Shown: piece after piece, positions 39,693-51,924 of the stretch
Layout of the letters: each line of letters begins with the position of its first letter
Position numbering within the stretch: the stretch's first letter is position 1
NCBI GenBank assembly: GCA_900239685.1
Contig: OENT01000982.1
Location: 1 to 64,000, forward strand
Origin: Rotaria macrura
Lineage: Eukaryota > Rotifera > Eurotatoria > Philodinida > Philodinidae
Length of the DNA stretch: 64,000 nucleotides
Direction: 5' to 3'
Translations under genes and position numbers: made by a program
Notes under the pieces: model-generated
What the model saw: the letters and a program-made list of their open reading frames with translations, nothing else
What the model was told of the DNA's origin: nothing
The model's database searches: none

Positions 39693-40282
39693 TATTCAGT
39701 GTCATAGTATTTTTCTCTATGTTGATTGCAGTACAAGATTGTAGTTTACTGATTTTGTGTTTATTCTTTTTTTTTAAATGTCTCTTTGAAGAAACAAACT
39801 TGAAAAATACGTTTGTATGTATGCTATTTATTTTGTGGTAATTTGATATTCGTGTGAGTTCTACGTGTCGAATGTAGACTTAAGAGAAGAACTATCGATA
39901 TTCACATGTATGCGATAGCTCTTTCATCGATCGGCAATGACGATCAGAAGATGCATGCTTGAATACTGTTCACTGAATGGATTAATAATTATTCTGATCA
40001 AATTTACACGTTTATATATGCAAAGAATTTATTTAGAAATGATTGGAAAAGCGTACTCGCATACATTACAGCAGTCTACTTAGCCGGGAAAAACAAGTAA
40101 GAGAATGGTAAGTTAGTCAATTATTTTCTTCGACCAGATACTGAGTGACCAGAAACCTTCGGCATTTTTACTCAGATCATCTACGGTGCCTCTTTCTTTG
40201 AAAAAATTATTCTCGAGAAAATCCATATGATATTCCATACGTTTTTAACTGCTGATATCATAATCATCATATAAGAACTAGT
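39693..40282. other. Convergent intergenic spacer
   Basis: Short AT-rich spacer between the 3' end of the HECT ligase and the 3' end of the F-box pseudogene, which runs the other way. T-rich tracts follow the ligase stop. No gene or repeat seen. Confidence 0.5.
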
Positions 40283-41433
40283 TCAAACTGAAGTACTTGA
40301 TCTTGCTACATTAGTGTTGAGATTTTGACTCCAGAAAGCAGTCGGCAGTCTTTCAATTCTAGCTACACGGAATCGTCTAATTTCAGGACAATTTTTAAGG
40401 ATAAATTCAAAACCTTGAAGACATGTTATCTCCAGTCTAAGACATCGAATGTGTGTTGAGCTAAGCACACGTTCTGGTATTGAGCTTAGAGTACTGACAA
40501 TACATGCGCTAAGAACACGAAGATGCTTACCAAACAAATCAATCATATTGACCAAGTCACTGAAACCAATCCAATAGACTTTCACAAGACGTAATGAACG
40601 GAGACGGCATGTATTAAAAGCAAGTTACGAAGTCTGCCCTACCTTTTTCGGTACTAAATAGTTTGGTTTGTGATATCAGTATTAACTATAGAATTTGGTA
40701 GACAATCGGATAAGTTGATCCAAAAATAACTTTGATAAGGACTTCCATCACGACTCCAACGCTCATAATCGTCAATACAATAAAAGACTCCTACTGATCG
40801 AAGATGAATGAAAGATCAAAGATGTAAATATATGTGTGTGTGTGTGTCAACCCATCTGTAAGATATCCAATGAAGGTTCAGATGACAAAGTGCATTAAAT
40901 ACATGTAGTGTAGAAGACATCGTTAGTTCTTCCAGTCCTACATAAGATTTAAATTCAAGAGAAACAACTCTATTCGGTTTGAGTACGTCGATTGGGATTT
41001 GCTATTTATCTAAATGCACCTTAATAATACATAAATTATGACACTAGGCACTGTTGTGTATGATTTCAAAAACGGGCTTAGCTGTTTGGTTTGAAAGTGG
41101 TATCATTGTTTGTTCGTATCTATTTGAAAACGATATTACTGAAGTTTTTCCTTCGTGAGAACATTCAACAATACGAAAAACTGTATTTTTTTCTTGTTGA
41201 AAACGTGTACTAAATGTGAAAATAAGTATTTGCCTAAGTTGATCATATCTGGATACTTTCATGTGAGCTGCATTAATATTGTCAATTAAACAGTTCCGAC
41301 GAACATTCATTCCATGAAAGACATGACGAATATCAACAAGAATCATGTAGTCGAATAATTCGTAAAATAATTCATTACTGAGAGATTCGAGGTTTGAAAC
41401 AGACGATATGTTAGTATTGTTTATCGATGTCAA
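40283..41433 (-). pseudogene. F-box/LRR-like pseudogene
   Basis: Read on the minus strand, 41433-41044 encodes 129 residues with an F-box-like start (LSNELFYELFDYMILVDIRH) and then stops. The following sequence continues with protein-like, leucine-rich pieces: about 41000-40830 gives RVVSLEFKSYVGLEELTM and ALCHLNLHWI, runs through a (CA)n microsatellite near 40835-40848, then meets a stop; SFIHLRSVGV follows in the same frame, then another stop. A frame change leads into 40585-40283 (SLRLVKVYWIGF, IRCLRLEITCLQGF, CPEIRRFRVARIERL). Together these look like one F-box protein with leucine-rich repeats, a substrate receptor of SCF ubiquitin ligases and a large family in bdelloids, broken by several stops and at least one frameshift. 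Splicing around the breaks was considered, but no small introns fit. Confidence 0.7.
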
Positions 41434-43573
41434 TCTATGGTAAGAACAAATATGTAATTAGAATATGCACGAATTCAAAATTCACATTTATATCGATGTT
41501 CACATCTGTGATGTATTGATGAAAGTAATATTTTGATAATAGATTTCTACATTTACTTGCTAGAGGAAGTTAGACAAAGAAAATAAATATTGACTTAAAG
41601 AGAACTGATGAATCAAAAACTTAGTATTACATGCATGTCATCGAATGCAAGACATGAAAAGCTACATGTCTTCGCGTGCTTGTAATCTATTTTAACTGTT
41701 ACTCATCATCGTGTCAAACTCGTACCATATTTTGACTTGATATTTCTTTCATAGACCTTTGACATACGAGTTAAGCAAACCCGATGATCAATTCAGAATA
41801 ACTGAAGTGATTTTAGTTACTTTGAAGAATTTTTTGAATGAATAACACGTGTCATAGTTGCAGTATTGGCAATGGATTCTCTTTTTGTTGAAGATACGCA
41901 TTAATCATGCACGCTTGTGTTTGTCTCCTCGAATAAAACTATAATACACTATGCCAGATGTTACACAGAACATCTGCGAATGCCCTCATCGGTAATATGA
42001 CCCATCCAATTAAAAAAGAAATGAATACTTCAGAGAAAAAGGATTGATTACGAATCTTTGGGTGATATTTGTTTTGTTCCATTTCTATTATCGCAGTTAT
42101 GAAGAAATGTTGCGAGTTTTTCTCAGTTGTGCATAAAAACATTAAAACGTACGCTATCATTTTTAAAAACTGTATTCGATAGTATTCGATCGAACAAGAT
42201 AATCAAACTCAATCGATATGGAACGATGCTTTGGTATTGTTTGGCGAACTTTTATTAGTTTAGAATAATTCGCTCATCGAATTCCAGAAAAAAGAAGGTT
42301 TTTGTCAAAGGTTTTTCTAAAGAATCATCTTCGAACAATAGTCAATCGCACCGAATAATCATGTAAATATCAAAATATATATTATATTATAACTAACCAA
42401 CATAATTCGTTGGTATATTCATAGTTCATGAACGTAGGTGTTCATTTTGTTTTCGATGAACAACTGATACTTCGATAGAATTTCAGATTCTATGCTATTT
42501 CAAAGTAACCTGAATTTAATTAAATATCAAGTTATTGTCAAGAAATTCACGCTGGCAATTTGAATGTTATCACAGATTCTGTTTTTTTTCAAACATTGTT
42601 CAAATTTCGACTAATAATCCTATGTTTGTCGATTTCTATGACGTTCATAGGCAAGCATTCAAAATCGAAGGACACCACATTATTGACAGATTTATTATTT
42701 ATAGACGAAATTACTTCTTAGTGAGAAATGTTTCTCTGATAGAAACATTTTACAGTTAAATGTTTAGAAGAGTTCTTATGATATATTTCATTACAAGATG
42801 CTGCTTTAGATGTGTCACTATCAATTTTCATATTCATTTGGTCATAGGTGGAGCAAAAGGTTTTTTTATTGTATAGAATACAAAACCTAGGCCACGATGA
42901 AGAATATGAAATTCTCATTAGCTGCTTTGTTTTTCAAATCACATGAAATCTAATGCCGCGCGATTCAAGTATTTGAATGTTAGTTGTAAAAGTCGAAAAA
43001 ATAAGTTACTGATGTATATCATACCGATAGTAGTCCACTGTAGCAAGATTCTTTTATCATTGTTTGTCACATCTAGTACTGAGAAAGTCTTCTGATTCAT
43101 TGGTCTTTGCTTGAATGTGTTATTCTAACGAAAACTCGACACCTTTTTTCTATATGTTAAAAGAAAATATTCATAGAAATCAAATATTATCATTAGAAAA
43201 TGAAAAAATCGTCGCCTATAATGCTTATGTAATTGAACTATTTTGAGTATTGACAAGTTACAATGTCTGTATTCATATTTGAATCCAATCAATATCATCA
43301 TTTGATCACATTTAAGTATTGCTGAATAATTCTGCGTTCAATGTCTTTTAAAATAGATGGCTGATCATTTTTAAATGCATGAAAAAGGATAGGGGTGTCA
43401 ATGTTGGACATGGGTTTATTTTTTATTGAAAAGGAAGTTCAAGTTTGTATGCGAATATGGCTTTATTCAAAAAATTCATCGTAAATCAACGTCCTCACAA
43501 CCAGCCGTGACACATTCATTGATTTTACGTTCGCTCCCGCATTTCTCCGTTGAGTTTTTGTTAATGTTCAATT
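41434..43573. other. Intergenic, nothing recognised
   Basis: AT-rich spacer between the F-box pseudogene and the 3' end of the GPCR gene. Short frames at 41939-42160, 42535-42759 and 42718-42918 lack recognisable motifs and overlap on opposite strands. No repeats or RNA genes seen. Confidence 0.5.
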
Positions 43574-44509
43574 TCAAGTATTTGTGTCTTGAATTTGATT
43601 ATTTCGTAAAAGTAAAGTACGTTTCAGAGAAATTTTAATTTCTCGTCGAAAACGTGCAGATGAGATAAGATAAATGTAAAATGATGAAACGAAATCCAAA
43701 GTCATAATGAATCCAGTCAATTCATTGACTAGTTCAGTAATGGCTTGTTGATCTAAGCTTTGAGCAGCACTATCTGTGCTCGTAGCCATTACATAGATGA
43801 TGAACATTGCCCGTGGAAATGTACATGAAATACTTAGCAGAGTTTGTATAAGGATCATTTTTGTCATTTGTTGATCCCATGCTATCTGCCGGTTTCGTAC
43901 AACTCGTTGTCGAATATAAGCGAGTCGATGTATATTTCGATATGTCAAAATGCCGAATATGATGAGAAGAACAAGTGGGACAATGCCGGCCAGTATTGGT
44001 CCAAGAAAAAGTGAGAAAAAATGTTCGAAAAGGTTATTAGAGTACCAACAACTGAAATAGGATGGTATCCAATCAAAATAGATAAGGAAAGGAATATTGA
44101 TGACTGGCCAAATGAAAAACACCAGTGAAAAGAGAATACGAGCTACACGAACCGAACTCCATTGGCGTATTCCAACTGACTGTGATGTACATGCCCATCG
44201 ATCAAATGCAGCCAAACAAATAAAACTCATTGCCCATGGTGTAGGCAATTGAGAAGTAAACTCAAGTAGCTTGCATCCAATCGATGAAGTCGGATTTGGT
44301 ATTGCTTGTACGTTAGTTAGAAGAAAAAATAATAAGGCACTAATATCAGAAAGTGATTGACCGACAATATAATAAGTAGTTGGCGATTGACGAAAAATTT
44401 TCATACGGATAAAAATAATTAGATTGAACAAAGCTCCTGGAGCTCCGAATAAGAAATGCACAATTGAACCCCAATAAGAAATTTGAGCAGCTACTTGAAG
44501 AATAGACAT
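43574..44509 (-). CDS. Rhodopsin-like G-protein-coupled receptor (orphan)
   Basis: A single-exon frame of 311 residues with seven hydrophobic segments (about residues 15-38, 46-66, 85-110, 123-146, 166-192, 215-240 and 262-285). TM3 ends in AAFDRW, a variant of the DRY G-protein-coupling motif. The Cys at the start of TM3 (SSIGCKLL) and one in extracellular loop 2 (FSCWYS) can form the conserved disulfide. The TM7 NPxxY motif is degraded to SSFYIY, and the C-tail is short and basic. This is a class A architecture closest in general look to the peptide/FMRFamide-type orphan receptors that are numerous and intronless in rotifers; the ligand cannot be told. There is no N-terminal signal peptide, as is usual. 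The variant DRW and NPxxY suggest a diverged lineage-specific receptor. Confidence 0.88.
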   Translation of the reverse strand: MSILQVAAQISYWGSIVHFLFGAPGALFNLIIFIRMKIFRQSPTTYYIVGQSLSDISALLFFLLTNVQAIPNPTSSIGCKLLEFTSQLPTPWAMSFICLAAFDRWACTSQSVGIRQWSSVRVARILFSLVFFIWPVINIPFLIYFDWIPSYFSCWYSNNLFEHFFSLFLGPILAGIVPLVLLIIFGILTYRNIHRLAYIRQRVVRNRQIAWDQQMTKMILIQTLLSISCTFPRAMFIIYVMATSTDSAAQSLDQQAITELVNELTGFIMTLDFVSSFYIYLISSARFRREIKISLKRTLLLRNNQIQDTNT

Positions 44510-46920
44510 TTCTGATTTTCTACTTAATTTTGTAAATTAGATCTGGTTTTTCTTGAATTGGACGGTCAGCATGACAATGACATTCATGTCATCTCATATT
44601 TGTCTCTCATGATAACACTCTGAAAACGAGAAACGTTCGTTTAAATTATCTGTATCATGTACACTGTTGTTCTTTCGAATGTGATTTGGCATTAATCATT
44701 TCTAAGTATTGGTAGAGCACTCTTGACTATCCATTAGTTACAAGCTATTGCAACCATGAACAAACTTCATATATCTTGAAACTGATGTTTGTTGATGGGC
44801 CCTTCTATATTGAGAAATTCGACCAATTTTTCTATTCTAGTTATGGATATTAACGTCGTAGCGCAAAATGATTGTTTCAATGAATCAAAGTTAAGACGAA
44901 CTGAGATTTTCTACATATGTAGAAGTATCAATAATCTGACGCATATATGTCTTTCTTGTGATTCTAATAGATTGTAAGTTAAATGAAAGATAATCTCTGC
45001 TATTTTTCAACGATGGAAAGTGGTGAAAGAAAAACAATGAATTCGATAAATATTCACGAATGGAATGATTTCTCTAGATGTTATCGTAGGAACAGAAAAT
45101 TTTTCTATCCTAATGTGCTTTCTTATCTCACATGCATTTGACTCGTTTACGTATTTCTCAAGCAGTTATAGTTTCATGTACAAATACTTATCTGTCAACT
45201 CCGACCATACGTAAATAACACGTTAGCAACCGTATGACTGAAAAAAATAAATTTCATTGCCAACTGTCACTCATTTTTTGTAGACTATAACACTTCACCT
45301 AATTTATACTTCAAATCAGGTAATATTAAATGATAACCGTATTCAATTTTGATTCTCGAACTATTAGTCACTGATTAGTAGAAGAAGAAAAGATTCTATG
45401 AAAAAAATCATTATTCACTATGGCGAACGCTTACGAGATAGATTTTGACGTCTCAACGATATCACATACTAATCTCATTCCCTCTATTGAAAATAATCTA
45501 TTAATGACATCAAATCGCATCGTATAATTTAAGTAGAGCGTATAAGAATCATTTTTAAAAGGCAAGATGAATGAATCGCCTAAATGTCTTCAAATAATAT
45601 CAAACCAGAGAATTGAATTGATAAGGAATATCAAATCTATCAAAAGTTTATGAAAGTGTATGTGATGATCTATAGACGAAGTGCAAAATTAATCATCAAT
45701 TCGAAGAAGAATACTAAGTCAAGAAATCGAAGCGTTCATTTTACGAGGTCAAAAATGTGCATGTGATTCCTCCAAGCGATGCCGATAGTATTATGAATAG
45801 TGATACAATAGATTATGATAGGTAATAGAATAAGTTAGAACTTTTGACTTCCTATCGTATGACAAAATACTGGAGTATTATTGCGGAAAGTAAATCAAGA
45901 CAATTGGCAATCGAGTGAATACGTCAATTCTTTTCTCCATCACAAGTTATGTATTAGTAGAAGTTAATGATGATATAATAGATGAGCTTTTCGAAGATGA
46001 GCTTTCCGATAGATGAGCCTCCATCAAGTTATTGTCGTGCAAAGGCAAAGTGTAGAGATTATAACAGTTAATCCGATATGTTGCAAGGATAGGAAGGAAT
46101 ATTGCGACATCTAAATTTGATCAAGTATTCGCATTTCTTAGCGGACGAACAAATTAACTGTATCGAAATCATTTGTACCGTTATTAGTTCTTATCTAAAA
46201 CTACCAATTTTACAGTTCTCAAAAAGTTAAGATCAACTTCCTTTGAACCGTTATCGGTATCGATGTATAGATAAATTTGAATCTACGTAACATTGTGTAA
46301 AAAATAATTATCATGCCGATTATATTACCTCTAATAAGACAGTTAACATTAAAATGGTTGATCGTAACCGTGTACAAAAACCTGGACGGAATAATTGCGA
46401 CTGAATTTAAATCAAGAATTATTGAACGTACGATGAATTCAAATGATCTTCTACGAAGAATCACCAATAAGACATAGCTGAAATTTCATAAAGATCATGG
46501 AATGGTTTTCTTTCTCTGTATTCAACTATCCAACATCACAACGCGCTATCCAAAGAAAATAAAATAAAACTGACTAACTTTTATCAAGACCACAATCTTT
46601 TGAAGATATATCTATTCTACCGGAATTTTGTTCAATTTTTGATGTTGATCATTATTTGTGCCAATAAGTTCTATTAACACGTTTATCTCTGTAAGAGACT
46701 CAACTGTCGGTGTGCACCGAAGTTAATATAGCTGACAGAATAACAAAAAGTATCACAGTCGTGATACTGTATGCATCCGATGTTCGATTAAATTCAATAT
46801 AGCTTCGTTGTCGATGAAGAAGAAGAATCAAAATAAGTTAAGAATTCCTATTGATTTGAAAAATTCATTGTCAACTACGAGACACACAGAATCAAACGGT
46901 GTCACCCAGACGGTAACAGT
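44510..46920. other. Intergenic, possible decayed frame
   Basis: The first part should hold the GPCR promoter. At about 45745-45830 (+) an open stretch contains the segment VIPPSDADSIMNSDTIDYDR, followed by stops. The acidic run after PP is faintly like N-termini of piggyBac-type proteins, but nothing else supports this. The frame at 46315-46476 (+) has no motif. No intact gene is called. Confidence 0.3.
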
Positions 46921-47843
46921 CTAAAATGTCCTTTTCGAAATGCTCTCGAGATTCGGTCCTTGGAATTAAATCCTTTAGACAGAATGTCCTTGGGACATGG
47001 TACTTTCTGATTTAGTCCTTCGAAAAAATGTTCTTTCACTAAAATTAAAATAATGCTAGATGATTATGTTTAAAATGCAGTTTAGTTTATTCTAACGGAT
47101 TAAATTTCATTTTATCCTTCATTCGGAACGAAAAGCGAAAGTCCACGTAATAAAACTTGCGGTGTAATTTTGTTATTGTTACTCCGATTTTTATAATTCT
47201 GTGGTTCGTTGTTCAACAATTCTGGACTTTGATCGTTTTGTACGAGGTTGTATTCCAGACTTCATTATCTCTCAGAGTATGTTTGAACAACAGCATCATC
47301 TATATTTTAGTAACATTATGTTTAAACAACAATTGACGACTAGGGGTGTCGGCTTAGCACTAGCATTGTATTAACTAATGCTTTTTTAATGTTTTTCCAT
47401 TAGAGTTAAAAAAATAACTTGATTCTTTTGTGTTAGTGTTAAAAATAATAGTTTAAGGCTTTCACATTAATTTGAATTAGTATTAATATTAAAAATATCA
47501 CTATTTAATACTAATGCTCATGAAAAATGTATTGAATAATCCTTTTTTTAATGCTAATTTTAATTCAATACTAACACTAAAGTATTAAATTATTTTTTAG
47601 CAATAGCAGTGCAGCATTAAGTTATTTCCTTAATTATAATACAAAAGTAGTAGCATTTTTTAAATACTAATGCTAAACCGACAGCACTTTTGACGACAAA
47701 GGAATTTTTCATATAAAGGACTATTTCCAGCGGACATTTTTCACGAAGGACATTTTTTGAAGGATCCAATTTCAGGGACATTTTTTCCGAGGACCATATC
47801 CCGAGGACATTTCGTAAAGGACATTTTCTAAAGGACATTCTAG
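46921..47843. mobile_element. Non-autonomous element with GTCCT-rich inverted ends
   Basis: The left end (46921 to about 47045) starts CTAAAATGTCCTTT; the right end, read on the minus strand from 47843, starts CTAGAATGTCCTTT (13 of 14 match). Both arms continue for about 120 nt as a degenerate array of TGTCCT/GGTCCT units spaced roughly 12-20 nt apart, in opposite orientation. No coding frame is present, so this is a MITE-like element or fold-back repeat. No clear target-site duplication is visible. The arms are clearly diverged, so the insertion is not recent. Another inverted-repeat unit is nested inside it (47343-47690). Confidence 0.6.
47343..47690. mobile_element. Nested AT-rich MITE
   Basis: The left end reads GGGGTGTCGGCTTAGCACTA and the right end, on the minus strand, AAGTGCTGTCGGTTTAGCAT, an imperfect inverted pair. 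The interior of about 300 bp is packed with variants of TTAGTATTAA and TAATGCT in both orientations, so the whole could fold on itself. It lies within the larger GTCCT-ended element and presumably inserted into it. No coding frame. Confidence 0.5.
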
Positions 47844-47852
47844 CCTTTATTC

Positions 47853-48486
47853 ACCAGGACTGGTCCCATTACTCGTCTCATGCTAACTGGTCCCATATAA
47901 TTGTGTCCTAATTCGTCCCATATAAAAAAAGTTGATTTCGAACTCGTCCCATTCTACTTACGGCCCTGATTAGTTTATCAATTCAGACATAGAATAATAT
48001 CCGTTTATAATGTATTCTATATCAAGTTTCATATGCTTAAGAAGAGAAAATTGAGTGCATTTGTAAAAAAAAAATTTAGACGAAGAATTTAAGGTTTTTA
48101 TTTAATAACCATCACTGTTTTGTGTGGTTTAATCGCTGATTCAGTTGGAGTTATGAGACTTTTTTTTCATATGGGTCCATTAGTTCAAGAAGTTTTTCAT
48201 CTATTTTATCATATAATGTTCTTTCACTTGTTGTAAATCGAAACATGTTAACGAAAAATAGGTGCTATCAAGATATGAACAAAGTTTAAATTATCTATAC
48301 TATCTTCCACATCGTATACAGGTTCAACGAACTCACCACGTTATCAAATAAAGTAGTAAGATGTCACCCTCCCTCATGCTACTAATACTAATTTTAATTG
48401 ATAAACTAATCAGGGCCGTAAGTAGAATGGGACGAGTTCGGAATCGACTTTTTTATATGGGACGAGTTATGGGGCCAGTCCGGGTT
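47853..48486. mobile_element. MITE-like element with long inverted repeats
   Basis: The best-matching arms are 47911-47983 and 48396-48468, inverted copies of about 72 nt differing at only a few positions. They contain GGGACGAGTT units, the string CAGGGCCGTAAGTAGAATGG and, at their inner ends, AATTGATAAACTAATCAG. The match continues outward (CCAGGACTGG on the left against CCCGGACTGG on the right, minus strand), with about 40 extra bases in the left arm. The loop is about 410 bp and AT-rich. No transposase. It abuts the neighbouring GTCCT-ended element. The open frame at 48361-48627 spans the right arm and is a shadow. Confidence 0.65.
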
Positions 48487-50171
48487 AGACAAATTGAACT
48501 ACTTAATTTACAATTAGCTGCTTGGATTCAATCATTTAATGTCAAATTAATTCTTTACGATCTCTTGCTTATATCTATACGATGTGAGGAAAGCCCAAGG
48601 ATGAAAAAAATACCTATACTATACTAACAATTGAATCATCTAAACATGACGAAAGAAGAAATTGATAGAACACTAATTAATGGCACCTAATCACCAAAAG
48701 ATCTATAGTTACTATCAAATTTTAATTGATTGAGACTTTTCATATTTTAGTTTGAAAAAATGAAAAACTACATTGCGGTGTTAGTATAAATAACGCTTAC
48801 TGTTAGGGTAATAGTAAACTCCGAATTCGAGTCATTCGATACATTGCCACTAAAGAACACTATAGGCATAGAACATCATGTATAGACTGTAAAATAAAAC
48901 CAAAACAGAAAAAGATCAGAATGAAGAGTTGAAGAAAACGTTAAATCAATTAAAGTTAATTTTGTGACTCATTTCATACGATGGCTAAAAATATTGAGAT
49001 ATCTTAACCACGAAGAAAAACAATAAACTGAACCGTTTTATTTTGTATCTGTCATAAGAGGCTGATACATTATCGTGAAATCGATGTATAGAGACTGAAG
49101 TGGGGCTAACGAACGCAAAATCATCTACTATTAGCAAATGAATGAGTTCAGCTTTTCAATGCTGAACATACAGTAATCTAGTTCACAAAATTTCTCAATC
49201 AGCACATGCATTGATCTTTCCTCGAATTTAGAAGAATATCTACTCCTCTCAGAAAGATAGAGTAACTTCATCCTACGGATTCAATAATGAATCCTTTCGG
49301 TGAGGAAATGAACTCATCAATTATTTTCTAGAACAATAGAGGTTTCTTCTTGTTTTCTTCATAATAAATCTTCGAGACAGAAACCTATGGCAATCTGTAC
49401 TCGTTGTGTATCGAATAACTTGTGCTTCTAATGAAAATCTTGAGCCTCATATCAAGTGAAATCGAACGATAGTTAACATGATGCAAACATCTCGTGAGAA
49501 AATATGATATCGTTAAAGGTACATAGTAATGGAATGTTAAATTATGAAAACAGAGATCTAGATCCATTCAATTGTTGGATAGTCTCTCGACTCATTGCTT
49601 AGGTCTCTTCATATTTGAATTTCAGCTGTTTCAATTACTTTTTTTCTTGTTGCTATTTTGTATTTGATCGTGTGTTGACTTGCAAAACGAGAAAAGAAAG
49701 ATAAAAGTATCAAACAAATGTCCTAGTAGAATCTTAAAAAGAAGATTTTACCAAGGTGAAAGGATGAATTTTGATATGTTCTATAAATTCCATGAATTTT
49801 AGTTTGCCTTTGGATCTGCTATACGCTTCTTCAAGGTATGACTATTCTTTTTTTCTCTTCCTAAAAGTCCTACTGATCTCGTGTTCTAGAAACAAAAAAA
49901 CTAAATTAAACATTTCTAGTATTCTAATATTTTTAAATATGTGAACTAAGCGAAGAAAATCTTGAACTATTTCATTATACTCTATTACTTCTATTGATTT
50001 GTGAAAGTTTAAATGAAGAGAACGTTCACATTCTCTATCCGTAAAGTTAAATTGTCAAAATTACGTAAAAATTGACGTATGAAATTCTGAGCGTTAATAT
50101 TAGAATAGATCTGGAATTTATTCAAGCGATTAAAATAAATGAGAACGAAATATGAAAAAAGCAACAGATTA
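48487..50171. other. Intergenic, nothing recognised
   Basis: AT-rich spacer between the MITE cluster and the 3' end of the nuclear-receptor gene. Only short frames without motifs. No repeat ends or RNA genes seen. Confidence 0.5.
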
Positions 50172-51924
50172 TTAAAGAATTATGCTATCATTATTATTAT
50201 TTAATTGACTGGTTCTTATAGTTTGCAATGGAATTTCGTCACTGCATGGTAAATAAATTAGATCGTCAGTATTTCTATGAATATTATGTTCTGATGTAAA
50301 ATATGGATTTATTAAATCGTCACGTATTGTTGATGAACAGAGTCTATTCGATATCATATCATTGGCCATCATATCAACAAAACGTAAAACAAATTGTGCT
50401 TTCATATATTTAATAGTTTTCTCGTTTGTTAAATTCGGTCCTTCTGTATAAGCACGAGCTTCTTTTTCTTGATCACATTCAAGTTCAAATAAACGTAAGA
50501 TTCTTTCAATAGCAGTATCATTAGCTGCATGAAACATAGTATCATTGATATCTAAAGATGATAAGACGTTTGATGATAGAACAATCAATGATCTACCACC
50601 GATTTGTTCATCATCAAAAGCTAATATAAGTAAAATCATAATAAGACGCCAACGTTCATTATGTGCAAATATCCAAGCTTGTGGTTCTTTACTCCATGAT
50701 GATGAATTTCGATTATTTTCACCTGTAATTAAGAATTTTATTGCTGATTCATGTCGTTTTAAACGTGCAACAAATGTTTCTGGTACACGTTCATTTTCAT
50801 GCATAACAATATCAGCTAAACGATGACAAAATTGAAAGATAATCGATGAATGATTATTTGTTGTTGGTTGTTGTTCATTTTCTTCGAATGATTGATAACA
50901 TTCAAGTAGTTTTAACATTAATTGAAAATCATTTTGATTCGGTTCGAGTTTAACACTTGATATCGATGGTGAAGAACGAAATATTTTCGGTGGTTTACCA
51001 AAACGTATTTTATCTAAAGCCATACCTTTAAAATCATATAATAAGCTATCATTGTCAAGTTTTTTTCCGCTGTCAAATTTTATTTTATTTTTCTTACCAA
51101 CACATTTACACTTATCAAAACGACATGCTGCACAATTATTGCGATTTGTTTTATTTATAGAACATCGTATTGGACATGGTTCAAGTATAGTTGACTTTTT
51201 TGAATAACGACGAAAAAATCCTTTACATGCTTCACATGTAAATACACCAAAATGATATCCAGAACTAATATCATCACATACTCGACAAAGCTCAGATTCA
51301 TATTGTGATTCTAGAGAAGTAGAAAATATTTGCTTTAACATAGAATATCTGTCTAAGCTAATACAAATTTATTTCGAAACTTTTCGTATGTTATACGATG
51401 TTTTCTTTTCTTTATTTCAACTGATTAGTTCAAGAATATTTTGATAAATCAATCTTACTCATTGTATCATCTTGAAGTTTTCTCTTTTTATTTGATTGTA
51501 CAATCGATATGGATGGTTTTTGTTGAGAATTCTCTACTTGAATTTCGTGTTCATTACTATTTCCGTATAATCCATCTCTATGTCTAGTAAAACCAATATC
51601 AATCGAGTCATTAGTTATATTATTTTGATATTGATTCTGATAACTATTCTGATAAGCAGCTGTTACTGCAACATTTAAATAAGTTGCATCATAATTTGGA
51701 TAGGATATTAAATCGGAATGAGCAATTTGTGAGATTGTCGATGATGATGATGATGCTGATGATGATGAAAACGGATGTTGGTACGGTGAAAAATAAACAT
51801 TTGTTGATGTCAAATTAGTGTGTGCCACCGGTTGACGAAATGGATAAGTATTTGTGTTGTATGATGAGTATGGTAATGAATCGAGATAATAAGAATCATT
51901 GAGACGAAACGATGATTCACTCAT
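50172..51924 (-). CDS. Nuclear hormone receptor
   Basis: Two exons on the minus strand, 51459-51924 and 50172-51310, joined across a 148-nt intron (GTAAGA..CTCTAG); total 1605 nt or 534 residues. Residues 1-155 form a Ser/Tyr/Asn-rich N-terminal domain typical of A/B regions. The DNA-binding domain runs from about Cys164: CRVC, then the P-box CEACKGFFRR in finger 1 and CPIRCSINKTNRNNCAACRF in finger 2, giving the eight zinc Cys. A basic extension (GKKNKIKF) follows. The P-box reads EACKG, intermediate between steroid-type and thyroid-type boxes. The C-terminal 300 residues include helices compatible with a ligand-binding domain, but it is strongly diverged, so subfamily and ligand cannot be assigned and an orphan receptor is the best description. 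It acts as a DNA-binding transcription factor. The splice joins the domains in frame; the acceptor choice is inferred. Confidence 0.87.

Noticed and set aside
45745..46476. Possible piggyBac-like or other transposase remnant
   Set aside because: Only one short acidic segment looks suggestive; no DDE motifs, termini or continuous frame.
48361..48627. 88-codon open frame on the plus strand
   Set aside because: It overlaps the right arm of the inverted-repeat element and its peptide is just translated repeat.
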